Origin: Neofusicoccum parvum
Lineage: Eukaryota > Ascomycota > Dothideomycetes > Botryosphaeriales > Botryosphaeriaceae
Direction of reading: 5' to 3'
NCBI GenBank assembly: GCA_020912385.1
Contig: CP087206.1
Span: 3,782,001-3,846,000 of the forward strand
Length of the DNA: 64,000 nucleotides
Below are positions 1 to 11,150 of the stretch, piece by piece. The translations under genes and the position numbers were made by a program. Numbering within the stretch: the stretch's first letter is position 1; every line of letters starts with the position of its first letter. The notes under the pieces are model-generated. The model was not told where the DNA came from. It ran no database searches and was given only the letters and a program-made list of their open reading frames with translations.

Positions 1-1502
1 CGTCCTTCTCTAACTGCAACACGCAACCCATTCCGCAAGCGCCAGGGACAAGACGTTGAAAGCTAACGTTACTACATTGCACAATTCTCTAACATTGCAA
101 CGTAGAACTTAGTTTCCTTCAGCTTCCTTCGTTGGACGCAGAGAAGCCATACAAACCAGATCCTATCAGAGACAGCCGAGACTGCAGTGAGTAGTGGCGG
201 TGATTGCTAGAAGTCCAAGCGCAAAAGTTTACTTTTCAAGGTGTCATTAGTTTCCAAGCAGTCTCCCGCTTGCTTTAAAATTACCAACCGTTTCCATCTC
301 GAACAACTGAGACAGTTCTAGACAGATCGTGCACAATTCCGCCTCGAGAATTCTGCAGTCGCCTTCAGCTGCATCGGCTCCGTCGCCAGGTTGCTCGGAA
401 TTCCGCAGATGCTGTGGCGCGGAGTTCGTTTTGGTAGCATGCTGCCTTCACGCGTAAGAAGGCCGCTGGTTTGTGGGACCCATTTGAAGCGCGCACTTGA
501 TTTCTGGAGACACCGCGTTTCAGAGCAGTCCTCAACTGGGGCAGATGCTGCATATATCGAGGGATAGGCACTCCCAGACCAGGAGCACGCGAGCGGGCAA
601 TTGCAGTGGATGATCGACGACGTGTCACTTGCCCCCAGGACATCCCGACAACGGACCCAAACGCAGGGATTACGTGTTCCAGGTCAGCGATGCGGCAGTT
701 CTGGGGTCTGCACGCCCCGCACTGTTAACGTTGTTCGGAGGCGCGGGCGTCCGGTTTGCGTCCGACTGGCAGGCCGGCCTGGGGCGCGGAGTTGCTGAGC
801 ATTGCCGAGCTCGATTCCGGGTTGAATTCCGACCGCACCGCAGCGCCTTTCTGCCATCTGTTTGCTGCTCGCAAAGCAAACAACATACTGCAAGGAAAGG
901 CTAACAAGCAGCTCCTCCTTGCTAGTGCTGGATTGTCGCAGCCGTATTCTTTGATGGCGGCGGCGCCAGGTCGACAGCAATTAGCTTTTGGGCTTGACGA
1001 GCAGCGGAGTTCGGAGTTCCCTCCTATTCCCCCTTGGCCCCTGCGGCGCCGTGTGTCGAGAGGCAGAACGGCGGCCTAAAATTGGCATCTGCTGAGACGC
1101 GTCGCTCTGTCGGGGCAGGCTCTGCGGTGCGGTGCTCGGTGCATGGCCCTCGCTGGCCCCGTCGTCTCACCAATAGAGTGTCTTGGCACGTGAAGGCTGG
1201 CCGCGGGCAGCGCAGACTGAGGCGGCGCACGGTTGGGCGCTGGGCCTGTGGGCCGAAGGTACCGAGATCGCATGTTTGTGCTTGCGCTATCGATAGTCAT
1301 TAATGTGCAGCGCCCTCCACTTCTGCTCTGCTGCTTCTCCCGACCACCCGCCCAATCCACCTTCCGTCCTTCCTTACACCCGCTTTCCACCGTATCTTGA
1401 GGTCCGCCGACACCACCGCGCAGCCCGCCGCTGCATTCTCTCGCCGCCGGCACCCGACCCATTCGCCTCAACGCGCCAAGCACGCGTGTCGTCCTCGCCA
1501 GC
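1..1502. other. No gene recognised; upstream region of the zinc transporter gene
   Basis: About 1.5 kb without a supportable gene. Open frames on both strands are short, overlap one another and have no recognisable protein signature. The last 200 bases, rich in C and T, are probably the promoter and 5' UTR of the transporter that starts at 1503. Confidence 0.5.
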
Positions 1503-3382
1503 ATGGGTCTCTCCAAAACCACCCGCATCTGCATCTTACTGGGCATTGACAGCGCCTTCTTCCTGCTGGAGCTGGTAGTCGGTAAGCGCCGCGTCGCTGC
1601 AGCTGCTGCCACTTGTTAACGGGCTCCAGGCTATGCCGTCCATTCTCTGGCTCTGGTGGCGGATTCTTTTCACATGGTTGGTAAGCCCGATACCCGCCAC
1701 GCGACCCTGTCTGACGCGAATCTAGCTCAACGATGTGCTCTCCCTCTGTGTTGGACTATGGGCCGTAAGGGCTGCCAATGCAAAGAACCACTCCCGCCTG
1801 TTCACATACGGTGTAAGAAACTTGCTGCGCGAGCAAAGGGCATCTACTGACTGCGCCACAGTTCCAACGAGCCGAAACTCTGGGTGCGCTGATCAACGGT
1901 GTTTTCCTCGTCGCCCTGTGCCTATCCATCTTCCTTGAGGCCATCCAGCGTTTTGTCGAGCCGCAGGAAGTCGGCAACCCCAGACTTGTTCTGATCGTTG
2001 GATGCTTCGGTCTTGCTTCGAATATCCTCGGCCTGTTCCTTTTCCACGACCACGGCCACAGCCACGGCGGACACGGACACTCGCATGGCCACTCAGACGA
2101 GCTCAGTGCTGCGGAGGAGGGCCACAGTCATGGGGACCACGAGGTTGATGCTGTTGCGGACGAGCGTGGCAATGTGGTGGATGTCTTGCCCGAGAGCAGG
2201 ATTGGGAACTGGCCCTCGAGCAACGGAATGAAGCGTAACTCGAAGAACTCTGCCGATCTTGGAGACAACTCCAGCGATGCCACCGCCAGGCCGTCTTCCA
2301 GCACCAGTCGCCAGGTCCGCCGTCACAGCCGGTCGAGGTCCAGGGGTGGCTATGGAGGATTTGGAGACTTGCCTGTTCACCCGGCGTCCTTTAGGAACGA
2401 GATTATCAATGCTGCGCGCTTGGAATCTGTGGATTCTGAGTCTACGTCGGAAAGTGATGGAGACGACAACGGTAACGCTGATAACGCTGCGCCCACCGAG
2501 AACTCTCCTCTGCTGCAAAAGAACGGAAACAAGAGCTCGGACAAGCGCAAGTCTAGCCATTCCCACGGACATGCCCACTCGCAGGATTGGCACGGAGGCC
2601 ACAAGCACAACCAGTCCAAGGAGCCCGGACAGAGCGGCGGCCATGGCCATTCTCACGGAGATCTCAATATGCACGGCGTCTTCCTTCACGTTATGGGTGA
2701 TGCTCTCGGCAACATTGGTGTCATTGCATCTGCTCTGTTCATCTGGCTCACTGACTACTCTTGGCGCTTCTACTCTGATCCTGCCATTTCGCTGATCATC
2801 ACCGTCATCATTCTCTGTTCCGCCATCCCTCTCTGCAAGGCCGCTTCCCGTATCCTTCTTCAGGCTGCCCCCGACAGCATCAACGTCGAGGACATCGAGA
2901 ATGATATTCTTGATCTCCCTGGTATCCTCAGCTGCCACCATCTCCACGTCTGGCAGCTCAGTGACAACAAGTTGGTTGCTTCGCTGCACGTGCAAGTTGA
3001 CTATGACTTCAAGGGTCAAGGATCAGCACGTTACATGGAGCTCGCTCGTGCAATTCGCAGGTGTCTCCATGCGTACGGCATTCACTCATCCACCATCCAG
3101 CCGGAATTCTGTCTCAACGAAGGCCACAACCACAACGCAGCCGATCACAGCGATCAAAGCTCATGCGATGGACACCCAGATTCCAGGAATAGCACGCTGA
3201 GCAAGAAGCTCAGCAAGCAAGCGAGCAAGACCGGTAGCCTGCGAAGCGAGCCCGAGGCATGCTTGCTGGACTGCGGCGATGCCTGTGGCGACAACACTCA
3301 ATGCTGCCCTCCGAAATCCACTGAGGGAACGCGGGACCCGTCTCCCCACAACTACGGCAACGGCAATGGCCACCGTCATTGA
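1503..3382 (+). CDS. Zinc/cation diffusion facilitator (ZRC1/COT1-like vacuolar zinc transporter)
   Basis: Four exons are inferred: 1503-1581, 1630-1676, 1726-1812 and 1862-3382, giving 577 residues. Splicing rebuilds the CDF signatures. TM2 carries DSFHMLND, with the metal-binding His/Asp pair, followed by TYGFQRAE and LGALING. The second half carries HVMGDALGN with the matching His/Asp. A His-rich loop (HDHGHSHGGHGHSHGHS) follows TM4, and a second His cluster precedes TM5. Between them lies a long polar insertion of about 180 residues, as in fungal ZRC1-type proteins. The tail is also rich in His and Cys. Known family role: proton-coupled Zn2+ (sometimes Co2+) transport into the vacuole or secretory compartments for metal tolerance. 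The ATG at 1503 was chosen because it opens directly into TM1. An alternative donor at 1681 would break the HMLND motif. Confidence 0.93.
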
Positions 3383-4115
3383 AGAAGCCCCATCGGGCAC
3401 GACATTTCCTTATATTCATCGACATTCTCTTGTCGGTGTTTTTCTACACATGATTCCCGGGCCCGGTTCTATTCTTTTGGCCCTCCATACGTTCTTTCTC
3501 TCTTATCGCTGCTCTGCTATGCGCCTTCTTTCTGAAGCCTAGGGAAAGATACCCCAACTCTGTACCATACTTTGATGACTATTTCCTCCGGCAGTGACCC
3601 AGAGGTTACTACTGCCGTGTGCACATGCTGGCTCATCTCGTCGGCTACTCATTTCCTACTTAGCAATTGGGCGCGGATCTCACTACATGGCCTTCTTAGG
3701 ATGAGGTGTCGATCATAGACTTAGTTTGTTTCCGGAGCGGTTTATGTTTGGAAAAGCAGTTTTTTGCGAGTTCCATGGTATTTTGGGATTTCATTGAGCG
3801 AATCAAATCCTAGTCACAAAGGTTGGGAGAGAATGATACCGACCTTTCTTGCCTTAATTCCTCCACTTCCCTTTCAAGAAAAATTCCTTATACGAATGGA
3901 TTTTGGAGTATATTTAGTACTCCTATAGTTTTGTTTACTACGGCGCTTGTATGAGGGAGGTCTGTAGAATGCTGAATTAATATCAAACCGAAGTTACATC
4001 ACGATTGGGGACGGATATATCTCGAACGGCATAGTGAAGGAGTCAATCTTTTCATCAACCCTGAGCAGCAACCTTGAACATTTGCTTGACCTTGACCAAC
4101 CCCACCCCCTCCGCA
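3383..4115. other. Intergenic region between two genes
   Basis: AT-richer spacer between the 3' end of the transporter and the 3' end of the next minus-strand gene. I see no gene. It should contain both transcript ends, but no clear terminator can be pinned down. Confidence 0.5.
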
Positions 4116-4661
4116 CTACACCTTCCCCTCTGCACCCACCCTACAGCCCGCCCCCTCCCTCGCGAACTCCCCCCTCGGCCACCCCTCCACCTCCCCCTCC
4201 TGCACCGCCACCCACGCGCTCAGCGGATCCGCCCAGACGTCCCAGCTCGCGAACCTCTCCCCGCGGCCGTCCCAGCCGCCCAGCACGTACACGAACTCCT
4301 CGCGCCACCGCCGCCCCGTCGCCACGCTCTCGAACGCGCCCCGCCCCCGCACCGCCACCGTCGCCGCCGAGCCGTCCACCACGAACCCCTCCTCGCCCGG
4401 GAAGCTCCGCTCGTCGAGCGCCATCTTGAGCGACGCGGCCAGCAGCGCGAAGTAGGACTCGCAGGCGGCGGCGCCGGTGAAGGGGCGTCCGAGGAAGGGG
4501 AGCGCGGCGGTGGACCAGGCGGGGCCGTGCTCGTGGATGGAGGGGTTGGTCGGGGTGAAGAAGCGGGTGAGGAGGGTGGAGGGTGGGGGTGCGGCGAGGA
4601 GGGCCGTGGTGAAGGCGCGGGCGGTGTGGCGCATGCGGGCTTGTTTTTCTTTGGCTTCCAT
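4116..4661 (-). CDS. Small NTF2/SnoaL-like fold protein, hypothetical
   Basis: Single exon of 181 residues. The start at 4661 opens MEAKEKQARMRH. It was preferred over the longer upstream frame, whose first 100 residues are compositionally random. The sequence has the feel of fungal SnoaL/NTF2-like proteins: a helical N-terminus, then FFTPTNPSIHEHGP, LPFLGRPFTG, a central VVDGSAATVAVRGRG strand pair, and a conserved-looking EFVYVLGGWD...WDVWADPLSAW block near the C-terminus. The fold is inferred from this pattern and from size. No catalytic role can be assigned. The sense strand is very GC-rich, and the opposite strand also stays open, which is a shadow. Confidence 0.7.
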   Translation of the reverse strand: MEAKEKQARMRHTARAFTTALLAAPPPSTLLTRFFTPTNPSIHEHGPAWSTAALPFLGRPFTGAAACESYFALLAASLKMALDERSFPGEEGFVVDGSAATVAVRGRGAFESVATGRRWREEFVYVLGGWDGRGERFASWDVWADPLSAWVAVQEGEVEGWPRGEFAREGAGCRVGAEGKV

Positions 4662-5415
4662 GGTTTGGGTTTGGGTTTTGCTGTTTGCGCGCTTCTTTGT
4701 TGGAGGTGGTTGATTGTGGTGTGAGGGTCGTGATCCGCCCGGTGCAAGGTGGATTGGGCGAGCGGCGGGTCGATTGCGGGAGGACGGAGCTCTGGGTTCG
4801 CTCGGAAGGCACGCGCACGGCGTGGAAGGCTCGAAGCAATCGGTCGCTCGCGAAGAGCTTCTGCTTTTGGGGGAAACGTGACTGTCGGAGAGCCGTGACG
4901 TCAGGCGGCATGGCGATTTTCTGGGGAAGCAGCGCGACTCGGGACGAGGCTCCATGCAGCTAGATCCCTCCACTTTTGCCGCCCAGAAGTCTCTTCATGC
5001 ATGCTGACACCCGCGAGCGACGTTCAAAGTTGTTGGGATATGCCAGAAAAGCTTGTCTAAACCGCTTTTACTCACTTGCATTAGGTCGGAGCTCGCACAT
5101 GTAGCCCCTTTGCGCCGGGTGCTCCTTTCCGTTCGGTGTCGAGGGAGACTATTTTCCCATCACGATGGTCATGCACGCCAACACTCGCTGTAGGATGTAT
5201 ACTGATTACGCTAATTAAAATAGATTGGTAGAAAACGCTAGAGAACGCTTCGAAAGTCCTCCGCAGTGGTTCAAATTCCCATAACCCTATGACCTCTCAA
5301 CTCCAAGCTGCATGACCGTCCAAATGTATGCGTAGGAACTTCTAGTCACCATATCAACTGTTTTGCCTTTCTCCCGTTACTTCACACCCGCGCCTCATTT
5401 CCGTAATTCCCGATT

Positions 5416-7105
5416 TCAATATCTTCTCCACGGCATATCATACTCGGCGGCCGCGACCACCAGCTTCGCCAAACTCTTCTCCATGACTCGTCTCCCTTCA
5501 AGCGTCTGCCACACCTGGTGCGGCGCCTTGTTCACAACCTGCCACGTAACAAGGTTCTCGGTTAGGTGAGTCAAATCTCTCTGTTTCCTCTCCCACTCGC
5601 TGTCCTTCCTCGTCTGGATACCAGAGCTAACCACGACGACAGGCGTGTTCCGTTCTTGGATTGTACGGCTGCTGACTAGCTCATTCTTAGTGAGGGAGTC
5701 GGCGACCAGGTTCTCCTGCAGCTGCGCCTTGATGAACTTGCCGCTCTGGTAAGCGTTGCGTCCGTACACGCGGTCCTCGCGCGAGCGTCCCTTGAAGATG
5801 GCACCGCCGATGCGTTCGATGCCCAGAGGCGAAATGATGCCGTAAGCCCAAAGCAAAAACCCACGGCTCGGGTTCGAGAGTCTGTGCAGCAGGTCCTCGT
5901 GCACCGGATCTATCAGCATAATCCCAACGACATCACGCAGGTGTCTTGAGGAGAAGATGCGGCTAGTAACGGTGCCAATGCCAGCAGACACGAGAATCCA
6001 GGGTCCTTCTTCGCCAGCACGGGCCAAAGCCTCGGATAGAGCGTCCGCAGACATGCCGGCGGAGTGCGGAGAGGGGGCGTTGTCGGACCATGCGTAGCCC
6101 GGGCGATCCCAATAGCAGTAGCGACCGATGGTGCCGTTCTGCATGGCATTGTAGGTCCAGTGCTCAAGGTCATACTCGGAGGGCTGCTCTCCCGCCTCAA
6201 GGATGATGGTGGGTTCCTTCTTTCCCCCTTCGGTGTAAGTGACGTTGCCAATGCACGCGAGGTGGACGGCGTACTTGTCACCATCGACAAGGTACCGCTC
6301 TCCCACCATCTCCAACGAAGCATCGCGAGACCGTATGGTCAGAGTGGCGGTAATCAGTATGGTGATGACCACGTAGACAACCAGGATGATGGTCGAAATC
6401 AGTACGGCCACCCACTCTTTCAGTGTCCTCCGTGTCTCAGAGCGGCCGGTCAGACGCTCTTCTTCCTCAGCTTTGCCCCAGGCAACGACACGATCAGCCA
6501 GAACGCACCAGGCAGCAATCACAACAGCCCAGACAACGGAGGCAATGCCGACCCAGCCTTCCTCGAGACGAACGCGCGGGACAGCCAGTATGATGATCAT
6601 GTCGATGAGGAGGACGACGGAAATGATACCAGCGCATATCCGCATAGCTCGCGATGGTGCGGAGAAGAAGAGTAGGGCAACCAGCAGGTTACCCACGGTC
6701 AAGGTGGTGAAGGAAAAGTCGAAGAATCCGGAGCCGCGCGAGTGCATGCCGGGCGGGGAGACGAAGATGGAGACCAGGAGCAGCACCCACCACAGGAAGG
6801 AGATTATGAGGAAGAGAACGGTGAGATAGCGGGTGAAGCGCACGCTCCAGAGGTTGTAGGGCGATACCTAAGGCTGTCAGCTAGAGTTCGGCTCCTGCAT
6901 GCAGTGCAATACTCACAGCAGGGTCGTCAGGGTCGAGATAGCCGTCAGAGTTGGGCGGAGGCGGGTGGTGCAGAAGCCGGGTGCGCTCGTCAGGCTCGCG
7001 CTCATCGTGCGAACGCCTGTGAGGCCCATCGTCGCTGCGACGCGGCGGCGCGGAGTCGTCGCCGTTGGCATCGTCGGACTTGGAGGATCCCCAGAGGGCG
7101 CCCAT
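5416..7105 (-). CDS. DUF2417-family integral membrane protein with alpha/beta-hydrolase-like C-terminus
   Basis: Two exons, 7105-6917 and 6867-5416, encode 546 residues. The 49-nt intron has a GTGAGT donor and joins DPA to VSPYNLWSVRFTRY in phase 0. The first exon is polar and ends in a DERTRLL-type acidic/dileucine stretch. The second begins with three to four membrane segments (LTVLFLIISFLWWVLLLVSI and two further hydrophobic runs), then another at about residues 205-230. An extracytoplasmic or lumenal alpha/beta-hydrolase-like region follows, with YCYWDRPGYAWSDN and GPWILVSAGIGT where the nucleophile elbow would be, and LIDPVH. This matches the fungal DUF2417 architecture. The elbow carries SAG rather than the usual GxSxG, so enzyme activity is doubtful. 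Function is unknown. Confidence 0.85.
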
Positions 7106-7875
7106 GGCTAGATTGACGGAGTACTGGCGAATTGAGGGAGTTTGGAGGTCGGCTGGGGGAATTCGTCAGGGAAGTGGTCTGAGAGGGTCGGGAGGAGGCT
7201 GGCGGGAGGGATGTTTCTGGCGGCGCGCGACGAGAGTCATGATGAATGGAGGATCGGAGCAGGGAAGCTTGCGAGGGCTGGACCGCGCGCGACGTCATTG
7301 GGGCGGCTTGGCGCGCAGCTGTCTCCTCGCAGCGTCTGCTCGCGTTGGCGTTATCGCGCCGGCGCGTCACCGGGCAACTGCTTTTTCGCCGCCCGCGCCG
7401 CTAGCCTTGCCGTCTGGTGTCGCTGTGATCGAACGCTCTCGGCGGTGGTGCCGTGCTGTCGCGAGCCTCCCATTCGCGGGCCAGACTGCTGGGCGGTGCT
7501 GCCGCTCCCCACGTCCGAGCGCCGGCTGGCTCGTGAGCTCGCGCCCCGGCGTCGATCCAGCGCATCAGCGAATCTCGAACGCCGCTGCAGAATTCGCCGC
7601 CCCAACGATCAGCACGTGGCTCTGATGGGAATCTGGAGCGGCACGCACGTCGGCCGGCATTGGCTCGGTGTCAGCCTCCCCGCCGTGTCGACATCGAGAC
7701 CCCGCAGCCCTTTTGATCGCCTGTCGTTTGTGGTTGCCTGGCCGGTTTGCCTCCACCAACGGTTCCCGTCACTTTGGTGAAGCGGCCCCTATCTCTCTTG
7801 TACGACCTGGCAAAGTCTGCATCCATTCCAGACGCCTCTTTGAAGGATATACTAAATCGCTGGATGGATGATGTC
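7106..7875. other. Intergenic region, no gene recognised
   Basis: GC-rich spacer between the DUF2417 gene start and the MITE. Several overlapping open frames on both strands (for example 7065-7780) have no motif, no consistent start context and low-complexity Arg/Ala composition. I read them as chance frames. Confidence 0.5.
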
Positions 7876-8022
7876 TACGAGGTCGGTTCGGATAGTATTG
7901 CAACACGTGGGCAGCTGAAGCATTCATCCGGACGCAAATGTGTAGTGAGAGGAATTTCAATCCCGTCTAGATGAATGCTTCAACTACCTACGTGTTGCGA
8001 TACTATCCGAACCGGCCTCGTA
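7876..8022. mobile_element. Foldback MITE, about 143 bp, flanked by TA
   Basis: The left arm (from 7878, CGAGGTCGGTTCGGATAG...) is nearly the exact reverse complement of the right arm, which ends at 8020 (...CTATCCGAACCGGCCTCG). The arms run about 51 bp each and include the shared GAAGCATTCATC. A loop of about 40 bp separates them, so the whole unit can form one hairpin. A TA dinucleotide sits at both ends, as expected for a Tc1/mariner-type target duplication. The mismatches I count between the arms are all C/T or G/A transitions. It has no coding capacity and would need a transposase supplied elsewhere. A second, truncated copy lies at 21988. Confidence 0.88.
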
Positions 8023-8368
8023 GCTCCAGCAAAGGCCATCCGGGATCTCAGCCTGCAGCCGCTTTCGGAGATGGGGATTGATTGGGAGAAGCACACCCCG
8101 AGCTGCATTGCATCCATCGCTTAAGCACCCCATGTCTGTCCTGATGGCGAGGGCAGACGGGCCAGGGCGGTGATTGGGCTGCCGGTGCGGGGCACCTGTC
8201 ACACATGCCATGACCTCAGTTCAGGCAGATGCACGCGCAGGCGAAGCTTTCAAGCCGCAACGTCAACACCACCGCTAGCGTGGAACCTGCCGTATCCTCA
8301 GCTCTTGCCTGCTTTCTCAGCCTCCTGCCTGATACTGCTCTCTGAAACTACCCTCTGCAGGGATAGTA
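8023..8368. promoter_or_regulatory. Spacer and probable promoter of the 8369 gene
   Basis: About 345 bases between the MITE and the next start codon. I see no gene and no clear TATA box. The stretch just before 8369 is pyrimidine-rich, as in many fungal 5' UTRs. Confidence 0.35.
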
Positions 8369-9415
8369 ATGATGCCCGCGCCGGTCCGCTCCGATCCTCT
8401 GCTGTTCCTCGCTGCGCGTGGGTCCACCCCCGAATTACCTGTGGAACATGACAGTCAAGCTGCCCCTCAGTATACCAAACATACCCCAGCACCGCCTTAC
8501 TCTCCACCTTCTCCGTTGTCTCCAACCAGCACCAGCAACTCCGACGCCTTGCCATCTTCCAGTCCACTCAGTCGCTCTCTCTCGCCACCTCCCGGCTACA
8601 ATGCATCCGACCCGTTAATCCGCGACTTCCACCTCCGCGGCCACTTCATCTACGCCACCAGCACGGGCACACCGCAGTACCAACTCAAGCCAACACTCAC
8701 AAGCACCGGCCGCCCCCACCAACTCCGCCTGCGCCGCCTCCTCCCCAGCGAGATCCGCCGCGCCCACCGCAAACCCGCTTCACCCCAAACCTGCTCGTCA
8801 CTCACTCCCAACCCCCTCACCCGAAGCACCACCGCCCCCACAGCCCCCGCCTCACCACCAGCCCTCACTTTTCTCGCGCCCACGTGCTCCAACCCCGCAG
8901 CGCCGCCCCACGCCCCGGCAGCAGCCGAAGAAGAGCCCCCCCTGCCCTACGACGACGACCTGACCCTCTACGCCGCAACCCTCTACCCGACCGGCGCGCT
9001 CGAGCTGCGCGGCCGCCGCGCCTCCTCCCTGCCCGGCTCCGTGGTCGTCTCGCCGTCGCCCTTCTCCTCGTCCGTCTCCGCGTCGACGACCTTCTGGCAC
9101 CGCACCAGGGACAGCGCGTTCGACGCCCTGGACCCGGCCCACGAGGCGCGCATCCAGAAGTACGGGTACCGCGCCGAGGACGAGTGGAAGCGGGAGCTGC
9201 TGTTTGCGGCGAAGGGTGGGGGGTTGTTGAGGGCGTGGAGGGGGAGGGGGAAGGGGAAGGGGAGGGAGGTGCAGTGGGTGGATGGGGTGGGGGCGAGGGT
9301 GGCGGTGGAGAGGGAGGTGGGGTTGAGGTTGGAGAGGGTGGTGGAGAGGAGGGTGAGGGATGTGTTGGTCATGTGTTGGGCAGTGAGGAATTGGGGGGCG
9401 GTTATGGGGGGTTGA
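8369..9415 (+). CDS. Conserved-looking fungal hypothetical protein
   Basis: Single exon of 348 residues. The N-terminal third is a Pro/Ser-rich, probably disordered tract. The folded-looking parts are IRDFHLRGHFIYATSTG...YQLKP, LTLYAATLYPTGALELRGRR, and a C-terminal block with FWHRTRDSAFDALDP, KYGYRAEDEWKRELLF, WVDGVGARVAVE and RVRDVLVMCWAVRNW. A compositional switch, with low complexity only at the start and in the Arg/Gly/Lys insert (RGRGKGKGRE), supports a real gene. I do not recognise a named domain. From about 9225 to 9415 the coding strand becomes an extreme G tract with little C or T. Confidence 0.65.
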   Translation: MMPAPVRSDPLLFLAARGSTPELPVEHDSQAAPQYTKHTPAPPYSPPSPLSPTSTSNSDALPSSSPLSRSLSPPPGYNASDPLIRDFHLRGHFIYATSTGTPQYQLKPTLTSTGRPHQLRLRRLLPSEIRRAHRKPASPQTCSSLTPNPLTRSTTAPTAPASPPALTFLAPTCSNPAAPPHAPAAAEEEPPLPYDDDLTLYAATLYPTGALELRGRRASSLPGSVVVSPSPFSSSVSASTTFWHRTRDSAFDALDPAHEARIQKYGYRAEDEWKRELLFAAKGGGLLRAWRGRGKGKGREVQWVDGVGARVAVEREVGLRLERVVERRVRDVLVMCWAVRNWGAVMGG

Positions 9416-9654
9416 GGGGTGGTGATGGAGGGAGGGTTGGATGCTTCAGCTCTCCACGTCCTCTTTGTCGTGCCTGCTAGGAGCAGCTTTCCGGCTGCTA
9501 CCTTCTGCGCGAACCGACAGCCTTCAACCACACGATTCTCTCTCTTTCCACCTACGACTCATCCATTCATCATTTAGTCCCTCTCAACCCATCTACCAGT
9601 CTGCGCCGTAACGCCTACCTACCGACCTCCGCCCACAGAATCGCCATTTGCAAC

Positions 9655-10584
9655 ATGCAAGAAAATAACAGAAGCAACCAACCGCCGTCCGTGGACTGGT
9701 TCGAGCAGGTGGGAGTTCTACACGCAGATTGGCGGGGCATAAGTACTGACATGAACCACACGTCTGCCAGGCTGTCAGAGACCCCAATGTGAGTGTAGAT
9801 CTTTGGGATGCTCTGAGAATGCTGGAATCAAGGATCGACGAATCGAACAGCAGCAGCACTACGTTCAACCAACCGGATTCACGATGGATTGAAATGGAAG
9901 TCAAAAGCTTGAAATTGGAGATTAAGGAACTGAAAAGCGAGAACGCGGCTTCCAAGGAGAGCCATGAGAAGCTCAACCGGGAATATGAGACTCTGAGCAA
10001 GGATTATCAAGTCTTGTGGGATACAGTGCAGGCCTTGGACACGCGTACGGAAATGGTACCGAAGCTTGTTGAGAAAATCAAGGCGGTGAGGGAAGTGCTG
10101 AAGCTGGCGATTGTGGGTAGAACCTTGATTTGTGTGACGGTGGTACTGGCTGATCTTTCGACAGATGGAATCCGAAGTGGAAGGATGCGGCGTCAGGAGC
10201 TCTTCTCCCGCTAGTCGTCTGCCTGAGAACGGAGATGGGACAGCAAGTGGACCAAGCCCAGAGACCTCATCTCACCGTCCAGAGAGTGGGACACCATACT
10301 CACAGGCCGGGTCTTTTAACAGTGCATCCAGAAGGAGCAGCAATTGTCGCATGAACGCGTTCCTTGGCTTCATCGTTCAGCAATTCGAGGCCTGGAACGG
10401 TGTAAACCTCATTCATGACACCGAGGCCAAACAGAGGTTTAGGAGCTATGCGCTAAAAACTGAGCCCAGCCTCCTGCCTGGAGATCAGAAACTGATCAGA
10501 GGGGTCGAGCTGGCTTTTTGGAAGGGCATGGGGTTACGCTGGGTCCTGAGCGGCGCGGAACTGGATGCACTTGTGAAGCACTGA
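9655..10584 (+). CDS. Coiled-coil hypothetical protein
   Basis: Three exons: 9655-9708, 9771-10112 and 10165-10584, giving 271 residues. Introns of 62 and 52 nt carry GTGGGA and GTGGGT donors and keep phase 0. Residues about 40-105 form a strongly heptad-like charged coiled coil (KSLKLEIKELKSENAASKES and onward). A Ser/Pro-rich linker follows. The C-terminal segment (MNAFLGFIVQQFEAWNG ... ALKTEPSLLPGDQKLIRGVE ... GMGLRWVLSGAELDALVKH) looks folded. No named family is recognised. A scaffold or regulatory role is only a guess from the coiled coil. Confidence 0.62.
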
Positions 10585-11150
10585 GTGGTGTAATTGAAAG
10601 AGAACTGGTTCTCTCGGAATCAACAGGCAATTGAAGATGACGCAGCGGCATACTAAGGGGGCATATTAGGTCAACCAGACGCAAAGGGAAAGCTCGTAGT
10701 GCAAATTTCTCGTCTGGATGAAGCCATCTTGCAGAGCTTACGCAAGAACCCTCATGTCGAAACCGACTTGAAGTTTCCGACGCACACCTGCCCCAATTTC
10801 GCACGGCGGTCCTTGAGAAAGTAGAAGCGCAAACCCGAATTTGTACATGCGGGAAATTTTCGAGGAAAGAACTTGGAGATGTATTTCGCGGTCGGTCCGG
10901 AAAGGAAGGTGCTGGTCTGAACGGACATTGGGAAAGCGCTCGGGGAGCATTTCAAGAGAGTCATGGAGCGCATACCTACAACAGACACAGGCTGGAGGAA
11001 GGCTTCACCGGGACAGAGGAAAGTGATCTTTTGCAGAGTCATCGCTTCCTGGGCATCTTGCCTGTAAACGAATAGGACCAGACGCGGAAGACCCTGATTC
11101 CTTTCTCCATTTCCCACACCAAGCTCCCCCATTACTCAACTACTGTCATT
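10585..11150. other. Intergenic region with probable promoter of the F-box gene
   Basis: No gene supported. A 126-codon minus-strand frame (10752-11132) lies here, but its start would overlap the 5' leader of the F-box gene and it has no recognisable motif. Confidence 0.4.

Noticed and set aside
2093..3019. 308-codon minus-strand frame opposite the zinc transporter
   Set aside because: Antisense shadow of a clear CDF-family exon.
5215..5290. Possible tRNA-like segment with a GGTTCAAATTCC box
   Set aside because: No matching A box, acceptor stem or anticodon arm could be drawn.
10752..11132. 126-codon minus-strand frame upstream of the F-box gene
   Set aside because: Starts inside the F-box gene's likely leader, no motif and unremarkable composition.
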